Shown piece by piece: positions 56,960-64,000 of a stretch of DNA of 64,000 nt. This stretch comes from a virus, in IMG/VR virus record IMGVR_UViG_3300044835_000064, positions 1-64,000 of that record; one strand, 5' to 3'. Numbering within the stretch: the first letter of the stretch is position 1; each line of letters begins with the position of its first letter. The notes beneath the pieces are model-generated. The model was not told the DNA's origin and searched no databases. It saw only the letters and a program-made list of their open reading frames with translations. The translations under genes were made by a program, and so were the position numbers.

Positions 56960-57289
56960 TCAAGCCACTTCGTCTTGATACGCTGGCTTCAGCGCCTTCT
57001 TCGCCTCGCGCACCATCTCCTGCACATCCCAGCGCGTCACCGGCTCTCCGGATACTGACCTTGCCACCAAGCGCGCCGTTTCTTCCGTGACAGGAGTAAT
57101 CGAGTAGATCGCCGACGGGTTGTACATCTTCGTTAGCTTCCAGCCTTTTTTCTTGCCGTCTTCGGGAACATCCACGCGAACAAAACTCGCGCCGCCCAAT
57201 TGAACCTCTGTGACCATCCCCGCCAAACGCTGATGGCCGAATAATTCGAGGACCGCCCACTCTTCAAACTTGGTTGCTGACTCTGACAT
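56960..57289 (-). CDS. Hypothetical early protein (conserved phage type)
   Basis: A 109-aa product from ATG 57289 with AAAGGAGAGCCA upstream. EWAVLELFGHQRLAGMVTEV, FVRVDVPEDGKKKGW and YSITPVTEETARLVARSV. Proteins of this plan are common in temperate phages of soil bacteria (impression). Unknown biochemistry. Confidence 0.75.
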   Translation of the reverse strand: MSESATKFEEWAVLELFGHQRLAGMVTEVQLGGASFVRVDVPEDGKKKGWKLTKMYNPSAIYSITPVTEETARLVARSVSGEPVTRWDVQEMVREAKKALKPAYQDEVA

Positions 57290-57312
57290 TGGCTCTCCTT
57301 TCGCCGCTAGTT

Positions 57313-57496
57313 TCATGCCACCCTCACCTTTTCCATCTTGTCCAACTCCTGCATGGCCGCTGCCACAAGGGCCTGATGGAACATCTCTAAAATCTGGAGC
57401 CCTACTTTGCATACACCTGGGCCTGATGAGCCGCAGACCTTGCTTGCAGTGCGCTCGGTGCTGCATGAAGGACTGGTTGATTTCTGTGAGGCTCAT
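57313..57496 (-). pseudogene. EIN-family small gene with 1-base frameshift
   Basis: ATG 57496 opens MSLTEINQSFMQHRAHC, matching the protein at 52124. One extra base near 57446-57450 moves the rest into another frame, where VCGSSGPGVCKVGLQILEMF, then HQALVAAAMQELDKMEKV follows and matches the paralogue's C-terminal part. Total length is 184 bases, 61 codons plus one. Either a real disruption or a sequencing error. Confidence 0.7.
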
Positions 57497-57648
57497 GCGT
57501 TTCTCCGAAATTGACTGAGAAATCCGCCAAGGAAACAAATGGGCAGCGAGATGTACCAGAGAAAGTTGTAGTGTGTTTGATAACTTAGTCCGGCAAGTAA
57601 TCCCCCAAAGTAGGCAAACAGCACACCAATGATTGATATGAACCTCAT
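57493..57648 (-). CDS. Small membrane protein
   Basis: A 51-aa protein. RFISIIGVLFAYFGGLLAGL and WYISLPICFLGGFLSQF give two spans. It overlaps the frameshifted gene start (ATGA). Confidence 0.6.
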   Translation of the reverse strand: MRFISIIGVLFAYFGGLLAGLSYQTHYNFLWYISLPICFLGGFLSQFRRNA

Positions 57649-57678
57649 GCGGCGTCTGCTTTCTCTCCTGAATTTTCT

Positions 57679-58137
57679 TCAGGCTTCGGAATCGCGTGCC
57701 CGCCATCGTGCTCGGCGTACAATCACTCGCTTATCTCCCACCATGGCTTTCGCCTCTTCGATAGGATCAATCCGCGTGTGCATCTCGGCTCCCATTTCGT
57801 AAACTGGCAGAGTTTCCGGAAGATGTGCGGCTAACCGCACTGACTCCACCCACTGACTACAAGCAAGATCAACCGAGGGTTTGTTCCCGGCAGCCTTTGC
57901 AATCTCGGCGTCCAGTTCTGGCAGCAACCTGACTATGATCTGGCTGTCTTCCATGATGTCGGGGAATTGCGTTCGCATCCACGGTGCGCACTCGCGAAAG
58001 GCGCGCGGGAGTTGATGTGTGTAAAGATTGTCGCCGGTCAAAAAATTGAGAATGTCGTAAATGCCTTCCATGTGCCGGGATGAAACCAATCGTCCGGTTG
58101 TAACGCTCAAAACGTCACTGATATGGAACATTTTCAT
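57679..58137 (-). CDS. Conserved phage early protein (DUF7736-like)
   Basis: A 152-aa protein. MKMFHISDVLSVTTGRLVSS, RHMEGIYDILNFLTGDNLYT and HQLPRAFRECAPWMRTQFPD are a conserved phage block. Overlaps neighbours by ATGA. Function unknown; sequence conservation suggests a real enzyme or regulator. Confidence 0.75.
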   Translation of the reverse strand: MKMFHISDVLSVTTGRLVSSRHMEGIYDILNFLTGDNLYTHQLPRAFRECAPWMRTQFPDIMEDSQIIVRLLPELDAEIAKAAGNKPSVDLACSQWVESVRLAAHLPETLPVYEMGAEMHTRIDPIEEAKAMVGDKRVIVRRARWRARDSEA

Positions 58138-58349
58138 CTCTGCCTCCCCACATGAACTCTATGCATGTGCTCATTGACTGTTTCGATACTTGGGAACCCT
58201 TCTACTGGTTCGCACAGATGGCACCAGGCTCTTGCTGGCTGGCCTTCCAGTGTTGTGCGCGTCAGGAGTCGGCGTTCGTAGGTTCTGCCAAGTTGCTTGA
58301 TTGGTGGCCACGATAGGAGTGGAGTGAATTGAGCGCGAAGGATAGTCAT
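58134..58349 (-). CDS. C2H2-like small protein
   Basis: A 71-aa product from ATG 58349 (MTILRAQFTPLLSW). WCHLCEPVEGFPSIETVNEH and MHRVH give a C-x2-C-x16-H-x4-H finger near the C-terminus. Likely nucleic acid binding. Confidence 0.65.
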   Translation of the reverse strand: MTILRAQFTPLLSWPPIKQLGRTYERRLLTRTTLEGQPARAWCHLCEPVEGFPSIETVNEHMHRVHVGRQR

Positions 58350-58741
58350 GCCGGATGCCTCCATGCGTAACTAACCGTGCTCGGCCCAACTTCCCCTTCT
58401 TTCCTTGGATACTTCCCATGCGCCAACTGGTGGCAGGTTCCACAGAGCGGCACCAGATTCTCCTTCGCGTTGTTCGTCGGGTTGTCGTCTTTATGGTGAC
58501 GCTCTTCGGCGTCGGCGCCGCAGCACACGCAGACATCTAGAAACTGGAGAACTCTTCTGGCTTTTGCTCGCCCTGCATTTTTTCTCTGGTTCGAAAAGTC
58601 CCTGTACCCTGTGAACGTTTCGGACGAAGCGCCCGACTGCCGTATTCGCAGCGCCATCTCGAGCGATTTCACGACGTGGGAAAGCGGCGTCATATCCTGT
58701 GATTTTTTTGGTGCAAAACTAATCACCCGAGTACTAGACAT
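58346..58741 (-). CDS. HNH endonuclease
   Basis: A 131-aa protein. CVCCGADAEERHHKDDNPTN and NAKENLVPLCGTCHQLAHGK carry both zinc pairs and the HHKD core of HNH nucleases. The N-terminal 60 residues are helical and could bind DNA. The second HNH gene in the early arm; it may be a homing or accessory nuclease. Confidence 0.88.
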   Translation of the reverse strand: MSSTRVISFAPKKSQDMTPLSHVVKSLEMALRIRQSGASSETFTGYRDFSNQRKNAGRAKARRVLQFLDVCVCCGADAEERHHKDDNPTNNAKENLVPLCGTCHQLAHGKYPRKEGEVGPSTVSYAWRHPA

Positions 58742-59156
58742 GGACCGAAATCTCCCTTCCGTCTAATGCCGTCTGGCCTTCTTCTTCTGCTGGCTCTACG
58801 GAGCGAACCCAATCAACTAATTGCTCAAGGGTCCAAACGGGTTGAATTCGAGGGGTATCCCTGAACTGGTCATCGAAGACGTGCCAGTCGAACATATGAG
58901 CGATGAGCTGCGCCGCGTTGTGAAAGGGTATAATGTCGCGACACAGGCAGCGGTTCGCGTGCCAAGAATGGAGCGTCCACGGCCAGTGCGCGTAGATCGG
59001 TGTGAGGTCAGTTGGGTGCAGGACGGCAATGTTTTCCGCTTTACACGCCATACCTAGGGCGCAACCTTGATTCTCTCCACGCCATTCGGTTAAGAGATAT
59101 CCCGGTTCTGGTTTCACTACCGAACTGCCAAGTAGAATCGCTTCACTTAGTCGCAT
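58734..59156 (-). CDS. Early protein, paralogue of 50061
   Basis: A 140-aa protein. MRLSEAILLGSSVVKPEPG, QGCALGMACKAENI, a WHANRCLCRDIIPF knuckle, MFDWHVFDDQFRD and PVWTLEQLVDWVRSVEPAEE. Same layout as the protein at 50061: a conserved N-terminus, a CxC knuckle and a WTLE/WV-SVEP end. Duplicated within one operon. Confidence 0.75.
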   Translation of the reverse strand: MRLSEAILLGSSVVKPEPGYLLTEWRGENQGCALGMACKAENIAVLHPTDLTPIYAHWPWTLHSWHANRCLCRDIIPFHNAAQLIAHMFDWHVFDDQFRDTPRIQPVWTLEQLVDWVRSVEPAEEEGQTALDGREISVHV

Positions 59157-59184
59157 GTAGCCTCCTTTTGAATTTCAAAACTCT

Positions 59185-59358
59185 TCAGCCGAAACACTCC
59201 TCAGCACACATCTGGCAGTAGTAATCTCCGGCTACGATTCCAAGATTTTCCGTGGTCTGGCAGATCGTGCAGCGCGGCACGAGTTTTACTTCTGGACGCT
59301 TCGAAAGAGTCGAGAGCGCGTTAGACATGGAAGTTATAACGTCGTCAGTTAAGCTCAC
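59185..59358 (-). CDS. Small zinc-ribbon protein
   Basis: A 57-aa product from GTG 59358 (AAGGAGATTTAATC upstream). RCTICQTTENLGIVAGDYYC and QMCAEECFG form a CxxC...CxxC ribbon. Unknown. Confidence 0.65.
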   Translation of the reverse strand: MSLTDDVITSMSNALSTLSKRPEVKLVPRCTICQTTENLGIVAGDYYCQMCAEECFG

Positions 59359-59370
59359 GATTAAATCTCC

Positions 59371-59814
59371 TTAGCCACCAATGCCAATTACGCCCGAGCG
59401 TTTTCCGAGCGTCACGTTCTTACGGTGCTTCATGTTTGGGAAGATGGCTGCTTTTGTGCCCGGCTTCTCTGGCATCTCGCCGTCTGGCGTGGGCAGGAAC
59501 CACTCAGTTCCGAAGCAAGAGGCCCACACTTTCCCTTCATCGAAGGCATAGGCGAAGTCGGTTGTCTGGCTGTCATCCCACGGCCAAGGCCAGCCCAAGT
59601 CGGGCAAAGTTACGTCGTCGCGATTCTCAAAGAACTGCGAAACTCGTTCGCGGAATTCCCGTTCGTTTGTCGCGTCGAATAAATGCTTACCTTGTGGGAA
59701 ATTGGAGTGCGGCGACGTTAGAGATATGCCGCCCGGATAGCCGTCCCATGCGATGCTGCCGATCCACTCTGCTTCCTTGCCACGCCCGACGTAAAAATCT
59801 GCTCGCGTCGTCAT
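59371..59814 (-). CDS. Conserved phage early protein
   Basis: A 147-aa protein. ADFYVGRGKEAEWIGSIAWD and GYPGGISL, then FRERVSQFFENRDDVTLPDL and TTDFAYAFDEGKVWASCFG. Recognisable as a recurrent phage hypothetical (impression). Unknown biochemistry. Confidence 0.7.
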   Translation of the reverse strand: MTTRADFYVGRGKEAEWIGSIAWDGYPGGISLTSPHSNFPQGKHLFDATNEREFRERVSQFFENRDDVTLPDLGWPWPWDDSQTTDFAYAFDEGKVWASCFGTEWFLPTPDGEMPEKPGTKAAIFPNMKHRKNVTLGKRSGVIGIGG

Positions 59815-59835
59815 TTCATTTCTCCAATCTGGTTC

Positions 59836-60057
59836 TCACAAAACTCCATCCACAGGTTTGTGGCACACAACGAAGTTGTCCAGGTAGCGATGCAACTCAT
59901 ACTTTGCAATCAGATCCATTGCAGTCGGGCGCACCAGTTCAAAGTTCGATGGATCGGCGTGCATGACGGCTTGCGCGAAGCTCATCACAAAGCCGCCGTG
60001 CCTTCCCCGGCCTGTAGCGACTTCGACAAAGATGTGATGGATTTCATCGTTGCTCAT
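59836..60057 (-). CDS. Hypothetical early protein
   Basis: A 73-aa product from ATG 60057 (MSNDEIHHIFVEVATGRGRH). GGFVMSFAQAVMHADPSNFE then LRPTAMDLIAKYEL-like helix. It overlaps the membrane protein stop by ATGA. Unknown. Confidence 0.65.
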   Translation of the reverse strand: MSNDEIHHIFVEVATGRGRHGGFVMSFAQAVMHADPSNFELVRPTAMDLIAKYELHRYLDNFVVCHKPVDGVL

Positions 60058-60188
60058 AGTCCCTTCCGGAACGTGGAATACACTCCCATGAAAAGCACGA
60101 AGCCAGTCATCAGCACGTAGAAGCCGACGATGAATAGAGACTCGGTTAACTGAAAGACTTCTTGCAGGCACACGAGTGGATTGGTCAT
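60054..60188 (-). CDS. Small membrane protein
   Basis: A 44-aa protein, SLFIVGFYVLMTGFVLFMGV span with a short soluble N-terminus. ATGA overlaps on its downstream side and probably upstream, where a frame ending FQLRSL stops at 60185. Confidence 0.55.
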   Translation of the reverse strand: MTNPLVCLQEVFQLTESLFIVGFYVLMTGFVLFMGVYSTFRKGL

Positions 60189-60345
60189 AGCGACCTCAAT
60201 TGGAAGGCGAGTGCGGCAGCCCGTTCGCTCAGTCGCTGCTGCCGCTCGCCTTCTTCGGTCCGCAGGAATTCAACCTTGGGGGAAGGCGCGGATCGAAAAA
60301 GAGAGATGTTGTGGTTTGCAACGAGAAGGGATTGAAAAGAAAGAT

Positions 60346-60420
60346 TGGTAGGCCCGGCAGGAATCGAACCTGCAACCCTCGGATTAGAAAGTCGGCGTCC
60401 GTAGTCGATCATCCGTTGCT
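60346..60420 (-). tRNA. tRNA-Arg(TCT)-like remnant, candidate attachment site
   Basis: On the minus strand the 3' half reads as a tRNA: anticodon loop CTTTCTAAT (TCT), a T arm GCAGG-TTCGATT-CCTGC, acceptor strand CGGGCCT, A and CCA (ending 60346). The 5' acceptor and D arm are missing, and AGCAACGGA, normal just before the anticodon stem, is separated by an 18-base insertion. A tRNA 3' end beside a tyrosine integrase is a typical phage attachment site. Not a functional tRNA as it stands. Confidence 0.6.
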
Positions 60421-60438
60421 TTAAAAGGCCGTGGGAAA

Positions 60439-60621
60439 TCACGCACTTACCCCTTCTTTGGTTGCCAAGGCCCTTAGACCCTGACGAACGATATCGGACA
60501 TGGATTGAACGCCTAAGTGCTGCTTGAGTGCGGCGAGCAATAGGCGATCTTCAGGAGTAAAGCGGAAGCCGATCGTTTCCGGCAGTTTTTCTGGTTTCGC
60601 TAACTTCTTTTGTGTTGCCAT
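60439..60621 (-). CDS. Ribbon-helix-helix-like protein
   Basis: A 60-aa protein. ETIGFRFTPEDRLLLAALKQ and HLGVQSMSDIVRQGLRALAT fit the short strand plus two helices of ribbon-helix-helix or CopG-like DNA-binding proteins. It lies between the integrase and attachment-like site and may control integrase expression. Confidence 0.6.
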   Translation of the reverse strand: MATQKKLAKPEKLPETIGFRFTPEDRLLLAALKQHLGVQSMSDIVRQGLRALATKEGVSA

Positions 60622-60663
60622 GCGCTACACTCTAGTGCAGCCATGCGCTACGTGTCAAGGATT

Positions 60664-61635
60664 TTATTTGGCGTGTTTTGAAGGAGATGGGAACCGTTCT
60701 AGATTTGCACTGTCTTTCACAGATTTTGGTCCGATTCTTTCAAGCGCATCCACGGCGGCGCGCTTCACTTCGATACGCGTATGTGAATATCTGCGCTTCA
60801 TCCGGTGCGAGATATGCCCGGCGATGGCCTCTGCTGTCTCTTCGCTCACGTCTGGATTCTCCAATAGCTTCGTGATGGCGTGATGCCGGAAGCTGTAGCC
60901 GGAGATGTGTAGTCCCGCAGTGGTGAGCATTTCATTTAAGGCGTAGCGCCAGCCCTTTGCCGGCCGCTCGGGATCGTAGAGTCCCTTTCTCACTCGGAAC
61001 GGAATCAGGTAGTGCAGCGGCTCGGTCGCGCCCAGTTTCGCCGCGCGCGCGAACAGATATTCGACGGCGCGCCAGGCACTCGCGTTCAATGGGATCACGC
61101 GGATTCGGTGTTCGTTCTTTGCGCCCTCGGGCTGGACGCGCATGGTGTGCTTCTCAAAGTCAATATCCATGCATCGCAGATGCCTGATCTCGCCTGGCCC
61201 GCATGTGGTATTGATGGATAGCACGTAAGCGCAGTAAGCCACGTCCCAGTTCGGATTGGTTGTCCCGATGCGATAGAGTCTGTCTTCCTCGGCTGGCGTC
61301 AGGGCGCGGTGAGGGGATTCCTTTGGCAGCGGCAGCGGTTGGTAGTTCGGCTCGATATCCTGCCAGCGTCCGATGCGCTTCAACATCTGCTGCAGAACGG
61401 AGCATTCCTTGTTGATGCAGGAGGCGCCGGCGCGGGTCATCCGCATGCGCTGGTAGGCTCGGATCTCGTCCGCGGTAATCTCGGTGAGTTTCATCTCCCC
61501 GAAGAAGGCGGTCAGGATCCGGATGTAACTCTCGTAGTCGTGGAAGGTGCGCGGCGAAATATAGGGCTTACGGGATTCCAGCCAGACGGTTGCGGCTTGC
61601 TTACACGGCGACTGCACCAGTGTGAGCGTGCGCAT
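60664..61635 (-). CDS. Tyrosine integrase
   Basis: A 323-aa product from ATG 61635 with GGGGAGAAGTT upstream; a TTG at 61779 would add 48 poor residues. The core-binding domain has SPRTFHDYESYIRILTAF and a QRMRMTRAGASCINKE helix. The catalytic residues are R151 (GPGEIRHLR), R250 (YSFRHHAIT), H274 (GHISHRM) and Y283 (RRYSH). The usual His of HxxR is Tyr, which is common in this subfamily. It inserts the phage by site-specific recombination; the tRNA-like sequence 250 bases downstream is a natural partner. Confidence 0.92.
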   Translation of the reverse strand: MRTLTLVQSPCKQAATVWLESRKPYISPRTFHDYESYIRILTAFFGEMKLTEITADEIRAYQRMRMTRAGASCINKECSVLQQMLKRIGRWQDIEPNYQPLPLPKESPHRALTPAEEDRLYRIGTTNPNWDVAYCAYVLSINTTCGPGEIRHLRCMDIDFEKHTMRVQPEGAKNEHRIRVIPLNASAWRAVEYLFARAAKLGATEPLHYLIPFRVRKGLYDPERPAKGWRYALNEMLTTAGLHISGYSFRHHAITKLLENPDVSEETAEAIAGHISHRMKRRYSHTRIEVKRAAVDALERIGPKSVKDSANLERFPSPSKHAK

Positions 61636-61883
61636 AACTTCTCCCCAAGGCTCGGCCCGTTGTTCTGATTCCGTAACTAAAACTTCAAAGTTCGTTACGA
61701 ATTCAGAACAAGAGAAAGACTTTAGCACTTCGGCCCAGTAAGTCAATACCTTTGCGGCGAGTTCTTTCGATTTGCCCAAAGTTTTGACTTACCGGAGGCG
61801 CGGGGAAAGGCGGACGGGAGTATGCAACCGAGTGCTGGAAAAGGCAATCTTTTTGTTAGTTAGTGCATAGAATTGACAACGTT

Positions 61884-61933
61884 AAAAAAGAAAGCGCCCC
61901 AGTCACTTCCCGAGAAGTAACACAGGGGGCGCT
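61884..61933 (-). terminator. Bipartite hairpin terminator, minus strand
   Basis: AGCGCCCC and GGGGCGCT pair perfectly around a loop that itself contains an ACTTC-CCGA-GAAGT hairpin. On the minus strand it is followed by TTTCTTTTTT. It lies after the minus-strand gene at 62064 and before the integrase, so integrase probably has its own promoter. Confidence 0.75.
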
Positions 61934-62063
61934 CGTTCTCCCAGAACCAAGGCAGGGTTTCCTCCCCCGAGTCCTTCTGCCTGATCTGGGAAAAAGCAGA
62001 CTAACATTTACTAGGTTGTGGAAGGCAATGGCACGATGGTGTGAGTTGAGTAGCGCACAAAGT

Positions 62064-62570
62064 TTATTTGCACACCATCATCTGCTTCGAGGAATCGCCC
62101 CAGTCGTTTACCATTTGAGTCAATGATGCGAGAGCATATTCAGCCTCTTTCAGGCCGTCAGCACATGGCGTATTCCTGAAGACGTTGTTGAGGTGAATCT
62201 CTACGCACCAGTGGTAGCCAGTGTTCCCGTATATTCTCGACACAACCGAATCTGGCAACAGAATCTCTTTTTGCCACATGCTGAAATACGGGAAGCGCGA
62301 CACGAGCTCGCCTGTAGCTTGATCCGGCTTGCACCACTCCGGCAATTCGTGGAGGCGATTCTCTTCGCGCAACACAAATCTTGCAAGGCTCTCGATCCGC
62401 TCGTCGGTGCTGTGCTCGAACCAGACGTGCGGCCACATGTAGCCGTGACCGCAGCATGATGACGTGGTAATGATGCCCGCCGCATTCAGCGCGTCACAGA
62501 GTGGGATGATCTCGGGGTCTAGTTTTTCTTCGTAAGTCGGATCAAAACGAACTGTCTTCCAGTCGGCCAT
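62064..62570 (-). CDS. Conserved phage protein
   Basis: A 168-aa protein. LCDALNAAGIITTSSCCGHG, YMWPHVWFEHSTDERIESLA then EIHLNNVF. The GITTSSCCGHG segment is typical of phage proteins related to tRNA-wybutosine-like TYW3 folds (impression). The last residues, SSKQMMVCK, are shared with the next gene upstream through a 25-bp repeat. Confidence 0.7.
   Translation of the reverse strand: MADWKTVRFDPTYEEKLDPEIIPLCDALNAAGIITTSSCCGHGYMWPHVWFEHSTDERIESLARFVLREENRLHELPEWCKPDQATGELVSRFPYFSMWQKEILLPDSVVSRIYGNTGYHWCVEIHLNNVFRNTPCADGLKEAEYALASLTQMVNDWGDSSKQMMVCK
62066..62090. repeat. 25-bp direct repeat, copy 1
   Basis: Identical to 62589-62613. Encodes SKQMMVCK at the C-terminus on the minus strand. 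Confidence 0.9.
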
Positions 62571-62586
62571 CGTCTGCCTCCAGATT

Positions 62587-62859
62587 TCATTTGCACACCA
62601 TCATCTGCTTCGACGGATCGTTCGCATCGATGTGGGTTGTCGCGTTCCGGCAGATGCAGTCAGCTTTGTTCCCGGATTCGCCGGTGACGGTGCAGTTCCT
62701 GATTACCATGTCGCGGGATCGGGCTGGGTGCTGCTTGGGATACTTCTCAGTTGTCTCAACTGTTGGCGGCGGCGCGTCGGGGACATCGATGACTGTTGCT
62801 TTCGGGTGGTAACAGGCCGACATGATGCACATTGCGGCGATGAGATACGTGAGACGCAT
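62587..62859 (-). CDS. Lipoprotein
   Basis: A 90-aa protein. RLTYLIAAMCIMSAC lipobox with cysteine 16, a proline-rich linker (DVPDAPPPTVETTE) and a Cys-containing mature part (NCTVTGESGNKADCICR) ending SKQMMVCK. Exported; perhaps superinfection control or host surface. Confidence 0.65.
   Translation of the reverse strand: MRLTYLIAAMCIMSACYHPKATVIDVPDAPPPTVETTEKYPKQHPARSRDMVIRNCTVTGESGNKADCICRNATTHIDANDPSKQMMVCK
62589..62613. repeat. 25-bp direct repeat, copy 2
   Basis: See 62066-62090; lies at the 3' end of the lipoprotein gene. Confidence 0.9.
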
Positions 62860-63230
62860 TAGCTTTCTATTTCCAATGGAAACTCGTTAACATGAGCCAT
62901 CTGCCAGCCTTCGCACTCCGGTTCCCCGCAATCGCACGGCGCGACCTCTCTGCCGTGGAGCTTTAACCATTCCACGGTTACTCCGCTGCGTTTCGCATAA
63001 GCCGCGGCGAATTCAATGTCGGGTCTCGCACCGGCGCACCATTTTCCACCTTCGTGCTCTGCTAGGCTGGTCCGCAGAAAGTCAAACGGCTCAGAGACAC
63101 CACAGCGTTCTAAGCACATCCACGCCCTCTTGACGTGGACACATTCACAGCAAAGCATCGCGCCGCTTCCCCCGTGGAGAAGTCCGAACTGCCTTAGACA
63201 GTGGCCGCACGTCATCAAAACCTTTGCCAT
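62859..63230 (-). CDS. Cys-rich zinc-binding early protein
   Basis: A 123-aa protein. MTCGHCLRQFG, MLCCECVHVKRAWMCLERCG and VAPCDCGEPECEGW. Three cysteine clusters suggest zinc ribbons. It is the first gene of the leftward arm and probably follows the early promoter. RBS: the plus strand shows ATTCGTCTCGCC, not strong. Confidence 0.65.
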   Translation of the reverse strand: MAKVLMTCGHCLRQFGLLHGGSGAMLCCECVHVKRAWMCLERCGVSEPFDFLRTSLAEHEGGKWCAGARPDIEFAAAYAKRSGVTVEWLKLHGREVAPCDCGEPECEGWQMAHVNEFPLEIES

Positions 63231-63329
63231 TCGTCTCGCCCTCCCCTCGACACATCCATCCTAATCCTGACGCGCCTGTTATACACTTCCTTTCAGATAC
63301 TCAAACTCATCACTCAAGGGAGACCCTAT
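63231..63329. promoter_or_regulatory. Divergent promoter region
   Basis: A 99-bp gap between the leftward arm (63230) and rightward genes (63330). TGTTATAC at 63277-63284 could be an extended -10 for the rightward gene; AAGGGAGA is its ribosome site. It is a natural place for a lysogeny switch. Confidence 0.4.
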
Positions 63330-63581
63330 ATGAATCTCACTCAAGAATTTTCACATCTACGCGAGCAGTTCAACAAACTCAACGAAACCATCAGCACACT
63401 GGAAACGATTGTTGGCACGAAACACTCTTCACCTGGACGATCAACTGGAAACGTTCTCGACATGCCAAATACAAGCCCGCGGAAGCCGCACAGAATCTCA
63501 AGGGCTGGACGGGCGAGAATTGCGGCGGCGGCGAAGGCACGCTGGGCGAAGGTGAACGGTGGGCAGAAGAGAGTAGCCTAG
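63330..63581 (+). CDS. Small basic RARW-motif protein
   Basis: An 83-aa product from ATG 63330. An N-terminal coiled coil (FSHLREQFNKLNETISTLET) and a basic tail with RISRAGRARIAAAAKARWAK, the same motif as 86-325 and 1282-1428. First rightward gene at the divergent region, where a regulator would be expected. DNA-binding role inferred. Confidence 0.65.
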   Translation: MNLTQEFSHLREQFNKLNETISTLETIVGTKHSSPGRSTGNVLDMPNTSPRKPHRISRAGRARIAAAAKARWAKVNGGQKRVA

Positions 63582-63736
63582 TCAATTTCCGTAATGCGAT
63601 GTTTGAGGCGAACGGGTGGCTTCTGGCCATCTCTGCCGCGCGAGTGCGACGTAACTGCTAGTACCGACCGTGGGGAAGAATGTTCGCACAGACGGTGACA
63701 GCCCGGAGAGACGGGCCAACCACAGGGAAGAGGTGA

Positions 63737-64000
63737 ATGCTCTTGATTGCGAAGCCGCCACACGCGAACTCACTCCAAGCCGAGTTTCGGAAGATTTCAG
63801 AGGCGTGGGAGAAGCGAATACTCGCACACAGGCAATGCGAGAAAGACCTTTTACTGATCGAGGCGCTTTGGCTGGCCTCTGGATGGTTTGACCTCATGGG
63901 ATTTAAACACCTCGAACAGACTGGACGTTGTAGCTGCAAATGCTGCCGCAGGGCGCTCAAGATTCTTAGAGCTGCCGAGGTCAAAGTGATCGGCAAGAAC
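63737..64000 (+). CDS. Hypothetical protein, running off the window
   Basis: At least 88 codons from ATG 63737 with no stop before the edge. LQAEFRKISEAWEKRILAHR, then LIEALWLASGWFDLMGFKHL and CSCKCCRRALKILRAAEVKV. Likely real, because the composition is protein-like and GGGAAGAGGTG precedes the ATG. Incomplete. Confidence 0.55.
   Translation, partial: MLLIAKPPHANSLQAEFRKISEAWEKRILAHRQCEKDLLLIEALWLASGWFDLMGFKHLEQTGRCSCKCCRRALKILRAAEVKVIGKN

Noticed and set aside
47000-60000. Possible CRISPR array, because of repeated short sequences in the early arm
   Set aside because: The repeats (21, 25 and 75 bp) occur only twice each at irregular spacing and inside genes.
60185-60442. An 85-codon minus-strand frame across the tRNA-like sequence
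   Set aside because: It crosses the tRNA-like element. Only the last 30 codons look protein-like, with no suitable start.

Overview
The window looks like a chromosomal segment (or long contig) of a soil bacterium, most likely an acidobacterium. That is inference from the style of its small accessory proteins, its IS1595 and IS1-type transposases and its phage genes; no ribosomal or housekeeping marker is present. About 7 kb of IS-rich accessory DNA on the left is followed by more than 50 kb of a siphovirus-like (HK97-type head, long non-contractile tail) prophage whose ends are not securely fixed.

Left accessory region (1-7.4 kb). An AAA ATPase gene on the minus strand is broken in two (N-terminal part at 5.1-5.4 kb, frameshifted C-terminal part at 0.24-1.2 kb). 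Between the halves lies a three-gene set: a small basic RARW-motif protein, a Panacea/DUF4065 antitoxin-like protein and a probable partner. The partner is itself split by a complete IS1595-family element (2131-5077, 32-bp inverted ends, 8-bp target duplication) that carries four passenger genes. A decayed IS1-like transposase with a small internal inversion, a HEPN-like gene and several hypothetical genes follow. Inverted copies of a 28-bp sequence at 21-48 and 7010-7037 bracket this region.

Late (virion) arm, plus strand, 7.7-44.5 kb. Small unknown genes lead into a serine recombinase, HNH nuclease, both terminase subunits, portal, a run of small surface/decoration-like proteins (several with Sec signal peptides), prohead protease, major capsid, head-tail connector and adaptor, tail completion, tail tube, frameshifted tail chaperone, tape measure, tail tip/hub, fibre and lysis-type genes. 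Embedded in the head module is an unusual cassette: three glycosyltransferase genes with at least five catalytic domains, an FkbM-type methyltransferase and a HAD-like protein. They are translationally coupled to, or spaced like, the morphogenesis genes. My working hypothesis is that the phage builds and methylates a glycan on its own capsid or decoration proteins.

Early arm, minus strand, 63.2-44.5 kb. A tightly packed leftward operon of about 40 mostly small genes, many with Cys/His metal-binding motifs, contains an ERF-type annealing protein, RNA ligase, radical SAM enzyme, two HNH nucleases, a Fis-like HTH, DUF551, DUF4326 and a HicB-like protein, two lipoproteins and a tyrosine integrase beside a tRNA-Arg-like remnant. 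The two arms converge at a hairpin near 44.5 kb. At the right edge a divergent promoter region separates the early operon from rightward genes that run off the window.
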